64,000 nucleotides of DNA from Chryseotalea sp. WA131a (GTDB lineage Bacteria; Bacteroidota; Bacteroidia; Cytophagales; Cyclobacteriaceae), in assembly GCA_025370075.1 (NCBI GenBank), contig CP073016.1, forward strand, positions 806,001 through 870,000, read 5' to 3'. The translations under genes and the position numbers were made by a program. The notes under the pieces were generated by a model. That model was not told where the DNA came from. It ran no database searches and saw only the letters and a list, made by a program, of their open reading frames with translations. Each line of letters starts with the position of its first letter. Position 1 is the first letter of the stretch. Shown piece by piece: positions 43,590 through 53,376 of this stretch.

Positions 43590-45554
43590 ATGAGCGAAGA
43601 ACAGGCAAAGAAAGACACGAGTTATTCAGCGAGTAATATTCAGGTTTTAGAAGGTTTAGAGGCGGTGCGCAAGCGCCCAGCCATGTATATTGGCGACATC
43701 GGTGTTAAGGGGCTCCACCATTTGGTGTATGAGGTGGTCGATAATTCTATTGATGAGGCGTTGGCCGGCTATTGCGATGATGTGCATGTCACCATTCACG
43801 AAGATAATTCCATCACAGTAGAAGACAATGGCCGTGGTATTCCTACCGATATGCACGAAAAAGAGAAGCGTTCAGCATTGGAGGTAGTCATGACGGTGCT
43901 TCATGCGGGCGGAAAGTTCGATAAAGACACCTATAAAGTTTCTGGCGGATTGCACGGGGTAGGAGTATCGTGCGTAAATGCGTTGTCATCTGTATTGGTG
44001 GCCACCGTTTACCGCGAAGGAAAGATTTTTGAGCAAGAATATCAGCGCGGTGTGCCTCAATATCCCGTTCGTGTGATTGGCGAATCAGAAAAAAGAGGAA
44101 CAACTGTTCATTTCAAACCCGATTTTGAAATCTTCACCCTTACCCAAGAATACAACTACGAAACACTGGCCAACCGTTTGCGCGAATTGTCATTCCTCAA
44201 CCCAGGCATCAAACTTAACCTAAAAGACCTGCGCGAAAAAGATGAGAACGGAGTTCCAAAATCAAATGCCTTTCTTTCGGTGGGTGGGTTACGCGAATTT
44301 GTCGAATACCTAGACTCTACTCGTGAGAAATTGATCGCCCAGCCCATTTATATCGAGAACGGAAATAAGAGCGACATTCCCATTCAAGTGGCAATGGGCT
44401 ACAACACTTCGTATAGCGAAAACTTGGTTTCGTATGTCAACAACATCAACACCCACGAGGGTGGTACGCACGTGGCGGGTTTCCGCAGGGCTTTAACGCG
44501 CACATTAAAAAGTTATGCCGATAAATCAGGATTGCTGGAGAAAGCAAAAGTGGAAATCAGCGGTGACGATTTTCGAGAAGGGTTGACGGCCGTGATTTCG
44601 GTGAAAGTGCAAGAGCCACAGTTTGAAGGACAAACCAAAACCAAGCTAGGCAATAGCGAGGCCATGGGTGCGGTGGATGTTGCAGTAGGGGAGATGCTCC
44701 AAAACTTTTTGGAAGAAAATCCGCGCGAAGCAAAATTGATTGTAAGCAAAGTTATTTTAGCGGCACAGGCACGCATTGCCGCCAAGAAGGCACGTGAAAT
44801 GGTGCAGCGGAAAAATGTATTATCAGGCACCGGCTTGCCGGGCAAGTTGGCCGACTGTGCCAGTTCAGACCCAGCGATATGCGAATTGTATTTGGTGGAG
44901 GGTGATTCGGCTGGCGGTTCTGCCAAGCAAGGCCGCGACCGAAATTTTCAAGCCATCCTTCCTTTGCGTGGAAAAATTTTGAATGTGGAAAAAGCACAAG
45001 AGCATAAGATTTACGAGAACGAAGAGATCAAGAATATGATCACTGCGTTGGGTGTAAGTTTTGGCACAGCCGATGACAGCAAGGCACTGAACTTATCCAA
45101 ACTTCGCTACCATAAGGTCATCATCATGACGGATGCCGATGTGGACGGTAGCCACATTCGCACGTTGATCTTGACATTCTTCTTCCGCTACATGCGCGAT
45201 TTGATTGAGCAAGGCTATGTGTACATTGCTTTGCCACCTTTGTATCAATTGAAAAAGGGCAAAGACGAAAGGTATTGTTGGAACGAAGAACAACGCGATG
45301 CCTTGATCAAGGAGATGAGTAAAGAGGGAAAAGAGGACAGCGTGGGCGTGCAACGTTACAAAGGGTTGGGAGAAATGAACCCTGAGCAATTGTGGACCAC
45401 TACCATGGATCCGCAATTTAGAACCTTGAAGCAAGTGAATGTTGAGTCGGCTGCAGAAGCAGACCATTTGTTCTCCATGCTAATGGGCGATGAAGTTGCT
45501 CCGCGCAGAGATTTTATTGAGAAGAATGCGAAGTATGCGAAGATTGATATCTAA
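43590..45554 (+). CDS. gyrB: DNA gyrase subunit B
   Basis: The 654-residue ATPase subunit of gyrase. GHKL motifs: VYEVVDNSIDEALAGYCDD, DNGRGIPTDMHEKEKRSALEVVMTVLHAGGKFD, and GLHGVGVSCVNALS. The transducer domain carries the QTKTKLGN lysine motif. The TOPRIM domain has ELYLVEGDSAGGSAKQGRDR and IIMTDADVDGSHIRTL, and the end is KGLGEMNPEQLW. GyrB rather than ParE is supported by the closing RRDFIEKNAKYAKIDI. Length is normal for Bacteroidota and no intein is seen. Confidence 0.96.
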   Translation: MSEEQAKKDTSYSASNIQVLEGLEAVRKRPAMYIGDIGVKGLHHLVYEVVDNSIDEALAGYCDDVHVTIHEDNSITVEDNGRGIPTDMHEKEKRSALEVVMTVLHAGGKFDKDTYKVSGGLHGVGVSCVNALSSVLVATVYREGKIFEQEYQRGVPQYPVRVIGESEKRGTTVHFKPDFEIFTLTQEYNYETLANRLRELSFLNPGIKLNLKDLREKDENGVPKSNAFLSVGGLREFVEYLDSTREKLIAQPIYIENGNKSDIPIQVAMGYNTSYSENLVSYVNNINTHEGGTHVAGFRRALTRTLKSYADKSGLLEKAKVEISGDDFREGLTAVISVKVQEPQFEGQTKTKLGNSEAMGAVDVAVGEMLQNFLEENPREAKLIVSKVILAAQARIAAKKAREMVQRKNVLSGTGLPGKLADCASSDPAICELYLVEGDSAGGSAKQGRDRNFQAILPLRGKILNVEKAQEHKIYENEEIKNMITALGVSFGTADDSKALNLSKLRYHKVIIMTDADVDGSHIRTLILTFFFRYMRDLIEQGYVYIALPPLYQLKKGKDERYCWNEEQRDALIKEMSKEGKEDSVGVQRYKGLGEMNPEQLWTTTMDPQFRTLKQVNVESAAEADHLFSMLMGDEVAPRRDFIEKNAKYAKIDI

Positions 45555-45616
45555 GCATCGGATGAACGGGTTTTCTAGTTGGTGAACTTATTTTATAAAC
45601 GCAAATTCATAGTTAA

Positions 45617-47746
45617 ATGGAGAGCCTAGCAGCGGATGAAAATCCCATTGCCAAACAGATTTACGATAGCCCGTATATCAGTCGCGATTTAAGCTGGTTG
45701 AAGTTTAACTACCGTGTGCTCGATCAGTCCAAGCACATCGACCGAAGCATTTTTGATCGGCTAAAGTTTCTGGCCATCACTGCCTCTAACCTCGATGAGT
45801 TTTGCACCATTCGCGTGGGCAGCTTGTACAATTACTTGGATTATGGCAAAGAGCGTTTTGATTATAGTGGCTTGCGCGAAGAGCCATTTCGACAATACCT
45901 GTTGACGGAGATTCAAAAATTTGTATTTGAGCAGAACGATTATTTTATCAAGCGACTCAAGCCGCTTTTTGAACGAAACAATTTTAGAATTGCCCATTAC
46001 GAATTGCTATCAGACGATGACCGTTTACGGGTGGATCAATATTTTCAGCGCACGATTTATCCGATGTTGACACCGATGATGTTTGATAGTTACCATACTT
46101 TTCCGGTGCTAAAAAATAATCGTCTATTGTTTGGGGTGGTCACCAAAGCCCCGCAAGATGTGGTCAACCAATTGCGCGTATCGTTCATTCAAGTGCCGAG
46201 CAATATTCCACGCTTTTATGAAATTTTAGGATTGGATGGTGTGATTTCGTTTGTGCCGGTAGAAGACATTGTTCGTCATAATATTCATCACCTTTTTCGC
46301 AATGTAGAAATTGCGGCTATCAATTTGTTTCGGATCAATCGCAACGGAGATTTCACGTTGGAAGAGAGCGAAGATATTGAATCTAATTTTTTGGATGAAT
46401 TGAAGCGCAAACTACAAACCCGCAGGTCGGGCAGAGTAGTGCGCATGGACGTGGAAGAAAATCCCGATCCGTGGTTGATCCGCATGTTGAAAATTCAATG
46501 GGATTTAGACGATTTGAATATTTTTCAAATCCCGCGCGAAAGCATGATTGATTTTTCGGGTATCAATCAAATTGTGGGTCACAAAGAATTTAAGAACAAG
46601 CGACAGCAACTTCCCCCGCAAGTAAAACCAATATCGTTTCCTGAATTGGGCACGCGCGATTTGTTTGAAGTATTGAAAGAGCGTGATATTTTGATGCACC
46701 ATCCGTATAACTCCATGGAGCCGGTATTGGAGCTACTTGAGAAAGCAGCGGAAGATCCCTATGTGCTTTCGATCAAGATCACCATTTACCGATTGGCCAA
46801 AGGAGATTCGCGTGTGAGCGCTGCATTATTGAAAGCAGCCGAAGCTGGAAAACACGTTTCGGTTTTATTTGAAGTGAAGGCGCGCTTTGATGAAGAAAAC
46901 AATTTGCGCGAAGCACAGAAACTACAGAAGGCGGGTTGCTTTGTGATTTATGGCGTGAGCAGTTTAAAGACGCATACCAAATTATTGTTGATTGTGCGTA
47001 ACGAGCCCGACCGCGTATATCGGTATGTACACCTATCCAGTGGAAATTACAACGAAACAACTTCACGACTCTACACCGATATTGGATTGCTCAGCACGCG
47101 GGAGGCCTATGCCAACGATGTGTCAGAGTTTTTTAATGTTATTACGGGTCATTCCGATCCTTCTACCTATCGAAACTTAATCACTTCTCCACGCGACATG
47201 CGCAATCAGTTGATTGCGTTGATGCGGACAGAAGCAGAGAATGCACGAAACGGAAAACCTTCGGGCATCATCATTAAATTCAACTCTGTCCAGGACAAAG
47301 AGTTTATTGATGCCTTGTATGAAACCTCGCAAGCCGGAGTGCCTGTTAAGCTGATTGTGCGTGGCATGTGTTGCCTACGGCCAGGGCGCAAAGGCTTAAG
47401 CGAAAACATTGAAGTGATTTCGATTGTGGGCGAATACTTGGAACACTCGCGAATTTATTATTTCCATAATGACGGAGACCCCAAAGTGTACATCGGCAGT
47501 GCCGATGCCATGGTGCGCAGTTTTGATCGAAGAATTGAATCACTGTTTATGCTCGAGCAAGACATGCTGCGCCAGCAAGCCATGAATATTTTGCGCTACA
47601 ACCTCCGCGACAATGTAAACGCTTACACCATGAAGGAAGACGGCAGCTACGTGATTAAAGAGCAAAACGGAGAGGAACTATTCAATATCCATAAAGAGTT
47701 TTACAAAGTCACCAAGGAGATTATACAAGAGGTGAAATTATTCTGA
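45617..47746 (+). CDS. ppk1: Polyphosphate kinase 1
   Basis: The 709-residue PPK1 makes long-chain polyphosphate from ATP at the inner membrane. The N-terminal domain starts YISRDLSWLKFNYRVLDQ. The autophosphorylated His lies in SLKTHTKLLLIVRNE, the ATP-site arginine region is RYVHLSSGNYNETTSRLYTDIGLLS, and the second His is in EYLEHSRIYYFHNDGD. It ends 38 residues after NLRDNVNAY. It follows gyrB by 62 bases; the two could share a transcript. Confidence 0.95.
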   Translation: MESLAADENPIAKQIYDSPYISRDLSWLKFNYRVLDQSKHIDRSIFDRLKFLAITASNLDEFCTIRVGSLYNYLDYGKERFDYSGLREEPFRQYLLTEIQKFVFEQNDYFIKRLKPLFERNNFRIAHYELLSDDDRLRVDQYFQRTIYPMLTPMMFDSYHTFPVLKNNRLLFGVVTKAPQDVVNQLRVSFIQVPSNIPRFYEILGLDGVISFVPVEDIVRHNIHHLFRNVEIAAINLFRINRNGDFTLEESEDIESNFLDELKRKLQTRRSGRVVRMDVEENPDPWLIRMLKIQWDLDDLNIFQIPRESMIDFSGINQIVGHKEFKNKRQQLPPQVKPISFPELGTRDLFEVLKERDILMHHPYNSMEPVLELLEKAAEDPYVLSIKITIYRLAKGDSRVSAALLKAAEAGKHVSVLFEVKARFDEENNLREAQKLQKAGCFVIYGVSSLKTHTKLLLIVRNEPDRVYRYVHLSSGNYNETTSRLYTDIGLLSTREAYANDVSEFFNVITGHSDPSTYRNLITSPRDMRNQLIALMRTEAENARNGKPSGIIIKFNSVQDKEFIDALYETSQAGVPVKLIVRGMCCLRPGRKGLSENIEVISIVGEYLEHSRIYYFHNDGDPKVYIGSADAMVRSFDRRIESLFMLEQDMLRQQAMNILRYNLRDNVNAYTMKEDGSYVIKEQNGEELFNIHKEFYKVTKEIIQEVKLF

Positions 47747-48023
47747 TCATTCGGACTGATTTTAACGGATTCTCAATCTATCGATTTAATCCATGTATGT
47801 CCTCCACCTATTTAGGTTCCTGCACCTATTTGTATCAGTGCGATGCGCGTAAACTATCAGCCTCGCAACGTGAAGTCAATAGTATCCAGATCTATATGTT
47901 TGCAACGATAAAGAGGGGGGTGTTTTGAAAGTTCAAATAAATCGCCTTAATTTTAAGCTACTGATACTTTAGCATTCTCCCTCGAATTAGTTGAATGTCA
48001 GTATTGAATAATCAATTTTTTAT
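47747..48023. other. Gene-free spacer between ppk1 and the M16 peptidase gene
   Basis: The first 60 bases contain GATTTTAACGGATT and GATTTAATCCATG, a degenerate inverted element of a style common in Bacteroidota gaps. The remainder holds no reading frame or RNA gene that I can support. The AT-rich last 80 bases probably contain the M16 promoter. Confidence 0.45.
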
Positions 48024-50909
48024 ATGAGCATTTATAGGTTATACCCGGCATCACTCATTTTCTTGCTACTTTCGTGTCTCAACGTCTTTTCTCAGCCAAA
48101 TCCGATATTGAAAGTGCATGAGTATGTACTCGACAATGGTTTTAAAATATCACTCAATTATGATTCCACCGCAACCAATGTCTTTGGAGCCGTTTTAGTA
48201 AATGCTGGATCAAAACATGAAAGCCCTGATGCAACAGGCATGGCTCATTATCTTGAACACCTACTTTTTAAGGGAACAGATAAGTTGGGTACCACCAACT
48301 TTGAATTGGAAAAAATTCACATCGATTCGATTACCTTCCTATACGATCTCTTGGCGCGGACTTCCGATAAAGCACAAAAGGATAATCTACTACGGAAAAT
48401 TAACCAACAAGCAATTAAAGCATCTAAATACGGCTTACCGAATGAGTTTGATAAATTACTAAGAGAAATTGGAGGAACTGGCATCAATGCTTTTACCAAC
48501 AAGGAAATTACATTTTATCACAATTCATTTCCCGGCAATGAATTAGAAAAATGGATGAGCTTGTATGCCGAACGTTTTAGAAATCCCATTTTTAGATCGT
48601 TTCAAACAGAACTCGAAGTTGTCTATGAAGAAAAGAATAGGGCACTGGACAACTTACAAACAAAAATTTTCGATGAGACTTTGAAATTAGTTTATCCCAA
48701 TCATCCTTATGGGCAGTGGTCTACGCTAGGGAGTGTCGAGCATTTAAAAAACCCTTCAATTTCCAAGATGCAAGCGTTCTTTAATAAGTATTATGTTGCT
48801 AACAACATGGCACTGATTTTATCAGGAAACTTTAATTTACAGGAAGCTTTATGGTTGGCCAAGAAATATTTTGGCACTCTAAAATCAGATCCAAACCTAA
48901 ATACAAGAGTGCAACCACCAGATCCAATTGTTGGAAATCCTACAACGAAACGCAGAATTACACCAGTTAAAGTTGCGCTGCTATCCTATCAAACGCCTCC
49001 AGCCAATCACCCTGATAGGCCGGTATTTGATGTGATAGAATATATGCTATTCAACGAAGGCGAAACAGGGTTGCTGAATAAAATTCAGCTTAGGAACGAA
49101 ATGCTTTACGTAGGATCATTTGGTACCATCCAGAATGAGAGTAGCGTGCTTTCTGTTTTTTATGTGCCCAAGATTATTGGACAATCATTGAGGAGAGCCG
49201 AAGAAAAAGTCAAAAATGAAATCAACCGATTAAAGACCGGTGACTTTGATGTATCTTTTTTGAGCTCCGCCAAAAGTGAAATCGGAATTGACTTTCAAAA
49301 ATCATTGGAAAATAATGAAAGTCGTGGGATTAAGATAGGAGAGGCAATCAATATGGGGAATACCTGGATTGAAACGCTTTCTTATCCCAGTAAAATAAGC
49401 AGCGTGACAAAGAATGATATTATAAGAGTGGCCAATCACTATTTTGGCGAAAACTATGCAAAACTTGTGTCTCGAACGGGCTTCGGGAAGAAAAATAAAC
49501 TTAGCAAGCCATCTTTCAAAGCTGTTAAAAATGAACAAAAGGGGATTTCAGAATTTGGACATACTTGGGAGCTAATAGAAACTGCGAAAGCAAAAGAAAG
49601 GTTTGTAGATTTTAACACGGATATTGATGTGCTCGATAAAAATACTCATTCCATTTATGCAACAAAGAATCCCGTAAATAGCCTGTTTTACCTGACGATT
49701 AATTTTCACAAAGGAACAGTAAAAGAACCCAAACTTTCTGTAGCCGCCCAATGTATGAACTACGCTGCAACTAACGATAAAAATATTGAGCAGTTAAAGC
49801 TGGCATTTAGCGAAATTGGTTGTACTTATTTTTTTAGCGCTAGTTCAAACTATTCAACTGTTACATTAGAAGGTGAGGAGCAGAATTTGGCCAAAGCATT
49901 GGCACTGCTTAATGACCTAATTAAGGACGGAAAAACTGATAAGACAACGAAAGACTTGGTTTTCAATTCGATAAAGACGGAACGAAAACTGGAGGGCAGG
50001 AGTCCTAGTGCCATTGGCACTGCTCTTTTCTGGTACGGTGCACTTGGTCAATTGTCATACTATGTTTCTAGAGAAAGTCTCAAAAACATAAAAGAAACAG
50101 ACGCTTCGGAATATATCTCATTGTACAAATCAATTGCTAAGGATTATAAAATGGACATATTGTTTAGTGGAAGCACTTCCGCTCAAAAACTCAATGAGCT
50201 ATTTAGAACAACGTTTAGTCTATCTGGCAATTTAAAATCTGATCCGCTTAACCCTATGATTGGCAGGGATATTACTGAAAATGTCATTTACATTGTGAAC
50301 GATAAAAAAGCAGTACAAAGTCAAATTTATTTCTACGTAAAAGGCGAAAAATACCCGAGAGCGGAATATGGATTAAAGAATGCATTTAATGAATATTTTG
50401 GCGGTGGATTTTCAGGTTTGGCAATGCAAGAAATTCGAGAATACCGTTCCCTTGCATACTCTACTGGTGGTAATTATTCTCCATCCATTGTTGATGAAAT
50501 GCCTGGTAGCTTTTATGGTTACATCGGCTGTCAGGCCGACAAAAGCAATGAGGCTATTGAGGTTATGCAAAATTTGGTGACCAACATGCCAGTAAAGAAG
50601 GAAAGAGAAGATATGCTTCAAAAAAGTCTAAAGATGGCGATCAATACTAATTTTCCAAACTTTAAGACATTGCCATTAACTGTTCGAGGATGGAGAACAA
50701 TGGGTTATATCCAAGATCCAAATAGAGAAGCTTCCATTTTGTATAACGATATTGGTATGGAAGTCATTAATCAGTTTTATCAAAAACATATAAAAGGGAA
50801 ACCCTACATAATAACCATTTATGGTGATTTAAAGAGAATGGATATACAACGCTTATCAAAATTTGGAAAAATCGTGAGGCTTGAAAGAAAGGAATTTTTT
50901 GTTGAATAG
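48024..50909 (+). CDS. M16-family zinc metallopeptidase (pitrilysin/insulinase type), exported
   Basis: A 961-residue two-domain-pair protease with a signal peptide (ASLIFLLLSCLNVFSQ). The inverted zinc motif HYLEH is at residues 75-79 and the distal Glu lies in EVVYEEKNRALDNL. The C-terminal half (from about 530) is a second M16 pair without HxxEH, as is usual. It probably degrades peptides in the periplasm. A 50-residue helical insert (LYDLLARTSDKAQKDNLLRKINQQAIKA) lies between the motif and the next strand. The gene is more AT-rich than the upstream backbone. Confidence 0.92.
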   Translation: MSIYRLYPASLIFLLLSCLNVFSQPNPILKVHEYVLDNGFKISLNYDSTATNVFGAVLVNAGSKHESPDATGMAHYLEHLLFKGTDKLGTTNFELEKIHIDSITFLYDLLARTSDKAQKDNLLRKINQQAIKASKYGLPNEFDKLLREIGGTGINAFTNKEITFYHNSFPGNELEKWMSLYAERFRNPIFRSFQTELEVVYEEKNRALDNLQTKIFDETLKLVYPNHPYGQWSTLGSVEHLKNPSISKMQAFFNKYYVANNMALILSGNFNLQEALWLAKKYFGTLKSDPNLNTRVQPPDPIVGNPTTKRRITPVKVALLSYQTPPANHPDRPVFDVIEYMLFNEGETGLLNKIQLRNEMLYVGSFGTIQNESSVLSVFYVPKIIGQSLRRAEEKVKNEINRLKTGDFDVSFLSSAKSEIGIDFQKSLENNESRGIKIGEAINMGNTWIETLSYPSKISSVTKNDIIRVANHYFGENYAKLVSRTGFGKKNKLSKPSFKAVKNEQKGISEFGHTWELIETAKAKERFVDFNTDIDVLDKNTHSIYATKNPVNSLFYLTINFHKGTVKEPKLSVAAQCMNYAATNDKNIEQLKLAFSEIGCTYFFSASSNYSTVTLEGEEQNLAKALALLNDLIKDGKTDKTTKDLVFNSIKTERKLEGRSPSAIGTALFWYGALGQLSYYVSRESLKNIKETDASEYISLYKSIAKDYKMDILFSGSTSAQKLNELFRTTFSLSGNLKSDPLNPMIGRDITENVIYIVNDKKAVQSQIYFYVKGEKYPRAEYGLKNAFNEYFGGGFSGLAMQEIREYRSLAYSTGGNYSPSIVDEMPGSFYGYIGCQADKSNEAIEVMQNLVTNMPVKKEREDMLQKSLKMAINTNFPNFKTLPLTVRGWRTMGYIQDPNREASILYNDIGMEVINQFYQKHIKGKPYIITIYGDLKRMDIQRLSKFGKIVRLERKEFFVE

Positions 50910-51052
50910 GCTGCTTCGAACTTAACGCTTTAAAGAAAACAAGTTCTTATCTATGAGTATAACACACAAAAACGCGGTTTGGATTTGCTTTCAGATTTGT
51001 TTGTACCGCCACAGCGGAAGTGTTTCTTGATGGAGAAACTTAGTTCCTATGG

Positions 51053-51432
51053 AGTTATATAATGGCGAGCGTTATGTTAAGTAGCATTGGCAGAGCCAGT
51101 CCCGCGACCTCGTGGGAGGAGGCTTACTCAATCTTCACAGAAAGTTTTTTTAGCGTGGGCTTTCAATAATTCAATCTTCATCATTCACCACCGGGCTGGC
51201 CTGTCTGCCGAAGGTTTCCGTAGGCAGAGGCAGCGACACTCTTTGAGCAGGCTTTGGTCTTAGCATTGGCATGCGTGGCTTGCACAATGTGTGTTGCTGC
51301 TGCGCTGGCAAAAGCAATAGGGATACCTGCCTGCGCTGCCGCTTCGGCAGACAGGGAAGCGGAAAGCACGAAGCGCGTTAGCAGGAGCGAGGCCGGACTT
51401 GTAGCGAATAGCCCCGGGCCGCAGGCATTGCC
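51053..51432 (+). repeat. Long intergenic repeat, copy 1 of 3
   Basis: Starts AGTTATATAATGG, then GCGTTATGTTAAGTAGC, a CCCGCG/CGTGGG hairpin, AGCGTGGGCTTTCAATAA, CCTGTCTGCCGAAGG, GCACAATGTGTGTTGCTGC, and ends GACTTGTAGCGAATAGCCCC...GGCATTGCC. Copies 2 and 3 share the same blocks in the same order. Copy 1 has an extra GC-rich insert around 51325-51395. The rest of the 50910-51490 gap shows no gene. Confidence 0.85.
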
Positions 51433-51438
51433 ACAAAA

Positions 51439-51464
51439 AAAGAGATGCCTTCCGACATCTCTTT
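51439..51464. terminator. Hairpin terminator downstream of the HipA N-domain gene
   Basis: AAAGAGATG and CATCTCTTT form a 9-base stem around an 8-base loop, flanked by an A-run on the plus strand that reads as a T-run for minus-strand transcripts. It fits a terminator for the minus-strand gene ending at 51491. Confidence 0.72.
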
Positions 51465-51490
51465 TACTTCATTAGTATCTACTTAAAATC

Positions 51491-51889
51491 TTAAGCCATT
51501 TCAGGCACAAGCGTAAATGGACTTGTAATACTTGTCTTACCAAAGCGTTTCAAAAGTGCTGCTTCATCTTCTTCATTAATCTTTTCCTTACGCAACAATT
51601 CTTTAACGGCTGGCTGACTTAACCCAGGAATACGACTTAAGAAAAATGGCCATAATTCATCCGACCGATACGTTTTATTAGTATCTGGAAAATCAATCAT
51701 AGGCTGAATTTCATTCTGACTTTTAAATTCATCAGCATACTTGAAAACCCACACACCATCTTTAAAAGTAAGCGTGCCTATTTCCAATTCCTTGTAGCCA
51801 AGCTCAAACTTCTCATGACTTTGTACCTGAGTTTTCGTCCTTGCCATTCCTAATGGCTCTTTAAACAAACCTTTCAACACTGATAACAT
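51491..51889 (-). CDS. HipA N-terminal-domain protein (HipS-like)
   Basis: The 132-residue product matches the N-terminal subdomain of HipA alone: EIGTLTFKDGVWVFKYADEFKSQNEIQPMIDFP, then YRSDELWPFFLSRIPGLSQPAVKELL and FTLVPE at the end. In tripartite HipBST systems this domain is a separate protein (HipS) that controls the kinase. Here it lies downstream of the kinase gene rather than upstream, with a 104-base gap, and no HipB-type DNA-binding protein is visible. A residual role as antitoxin is an inference. Confidence 0.72.
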   Translation of the reverse strand: MLSVLKGLFKEPLGMARTKTQVQSHEKFELGYKELEIGTLTFKDGVWVFKYADEFKSQNEIQPMIDFPDTNKTYRSDELWPFFLSRIPGLSQPAVKELLRKEKINEEDEAALLKRFGKTSITSPFTLVPEMA

Positions 51890-51993
51890 ACTTCCTCCTT
51901 ATTTAAATTACTTTTCTAATTTCTTCAATTCTACGTTCAAGGCACCGATTTACCACATAAATTCTTTCGGGACTCAACAGACCATGAAACTCA

Positions 51994-52899
51994 TCATGAA
52001 ATCAGCGCTTCGCATTTTCTAAGATTGTCATCCGAAAATAAGTCATGAATGCTTTCCCTCTTAAGCCCAAAATTATATTTGGCAATTTGCTCTACAAGCC
52101 GAATATGATTTATATCGACCTCACTATCCCATCCTATCTTAGGAGAGGAACCGGTAATGTACTTCTTAATCTGAGCTTCAAGTTCTTTAGAATTCTTGCT
52201 CAAAGATACAATTTTTTGCTCTTGATAGTTCCAGAATAAACCACGGGCGGTGTCATAGACGGGCGAAAAGTAGGGTGTTTGCCTACCCTTAACGTCCGTT
52301 ATCACACCCCAATTATAGAAGTGGCGATCATTATTACCAACCCACGCATCAAAAAGAAGCATTTTAATCAGGTCTTCTAAAATCTGATGGGCATGTATGG
52401 GAAAGAATTTTAAAATCGCCTTTTGAGTAATCTGGAGGGTCAATAATTCCTTGGCAAGTTTGTTCTTCTCTATTTCCTCTACAAAATCCTGATCGTCACC
52501 AAAATACCCGGCATAAATCTGGGCACCATGTACCAAAGATTGATCAGGAGCCAAAAAGTACTTGCTCAAAAAACGGATTTGAGAGCCACCGTAGGCCAAC
52601 TTTGATGCGGCCATGCGAATACCCAATGTTTCACCTAATCGATTCAAAAGATATTCGGTGATGGATTCAATTGGGTACCACTTATGTCCAGTCTTTGCAA
52701 TGAAGGCTGGCCACTTGTTGGGGTGGCGTTTTGCTGCTTCACCATATTCATAGTGCTTTATAAACTTTTTAGGTGCATCACCCGAAACAGGTTGGTCTGT
52801 CACATAGTACTGATGCTTTTTAAGAATCTCAATCTTACCTAAACCAGCACGAAAGCCCGAGTAATTTTCGATCTTGTCTGGCTGTAAATATTTTTTCAT
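51994..52899 (-). CDS. HipA-like serine/threonine kinase (HipT/CtkA type)
   Basis: The 301-residue protein is the kinase half of HipA without the N-domain. It has PAFIAKTGHKWYPIESITEYLLNRLGETLGI near the nucleotide site, the catalytic loop DAWVGNNDRHFYNWGVI, and the metal-binding SPVYDTARGLFWN. HipA kinases phosphorylate aminoacyl-tRNA synthetases or other targets and slow growth. The start at 52899 gives the family length. The gene and its N-domain partner lie between repeat copies 1 and 2, so the pair looks like a moveable unit. The target is unknown. Confidence 0.76.
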   Translation of the reverse strand: MKKYLQPDKIENYSGFRAGLGKIEILKKHQYYVTDQPVSGDAPKKFIKHYEYGEAAKRHPNKWPAFIAKTGHKWYPIESITEYLLNRLGETLGIRMAASKLAYGGSQIRFLSKYFLAPDQSLVHGAQIYAGYFGDDQDFVEEIEKNKLAKELLTLQITQKAILKFFPIHAHQILEDLIKMLLFDAWVGNNDRHFYNWGVITDVKGRQTPYFSPVYDTARGLFWNYQEQKIVSLSKNSKELEAQIKKYITGSSPKIGWDSEVDINHIRLVEQIAKYNFGLKRESIHDLFSDDNLRKCEALIS

Positions 52900-52984
52900 C
52901 AGTAACTACTCTACTTTTTAAAAAACACCCTTAAATAGGCGAATTTTTATTAATTTACAACATTCAGGGTGTTAGCGAGGAAAT

Positions 52985-53337
52985 AGTTATATAATGGCAT
53001 TGCGTTATGTTAAGTAGCTTTGGCAGAGCCTGTCCCGCGGCCTCGCGGGAGGCTTACCCAATCTTCATAGAAAGTTTTTTAGCGTGGGCTTTCAATAACT
53101 CAACCTTCATTATTTACGACCGGGCTGGCCTGTCTGCCGAAGGTTTCCGTAGGCAGAGGCAGCGGCACTTATTGGCGGGCTTTGGAAGTGGGAGGGAAGC
53201 GCGGACTGCACAATGTGTGTTGCTGCTGCGCTGGCAAAAGCATTAGGGATAGCACTATTTATGTTAAAAGTTTTTAAGGGCAAAAGATTGTAGCGGAACC
53301 TTAGCAAACCTACGTTTGCAACGCGTGCCGCAAGTAT
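52985..53337 (+). repeat. Long intergenic repeat, copy 2 of 3
   Basis: Shares with copy 1 the AGTTATATAATGGC start, GCGTTATGTTAAGTAGC, the CCCGCGGCCTCGCGGG hairpin, AGCGTGGGCTTTCAATAA, GGTTTCCGTAGGCAGAGGC and GCACAATGTGTGTTGCTGC. Its final motif GATTGTAGCGG is truncated and followed by a GCAAAC/GTTTGC hairpin. It fills most of the gap between the HipA-like kinase and the IPT gene; no gene is seen in it. Confidence 0.85.
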
Positions 53338-53376
53338 TAAGAGAACCACCGATGGTCATTATATAACTATAGAAAT

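Noticed and set aside
47747..48023. tRNA or small RNA gene in the ppk1-M16 gap
   Set aside because: No cloverleaf or T-loop GGTTCRANNC sequence could be found.
51181..51369. Minus-strand frames in each long repeat sharing an FASAAATHIVQA peptide
   Set aside because: The shared peptide reflects DNA repeat identity; frames differ in length and start and have no consistent stop.
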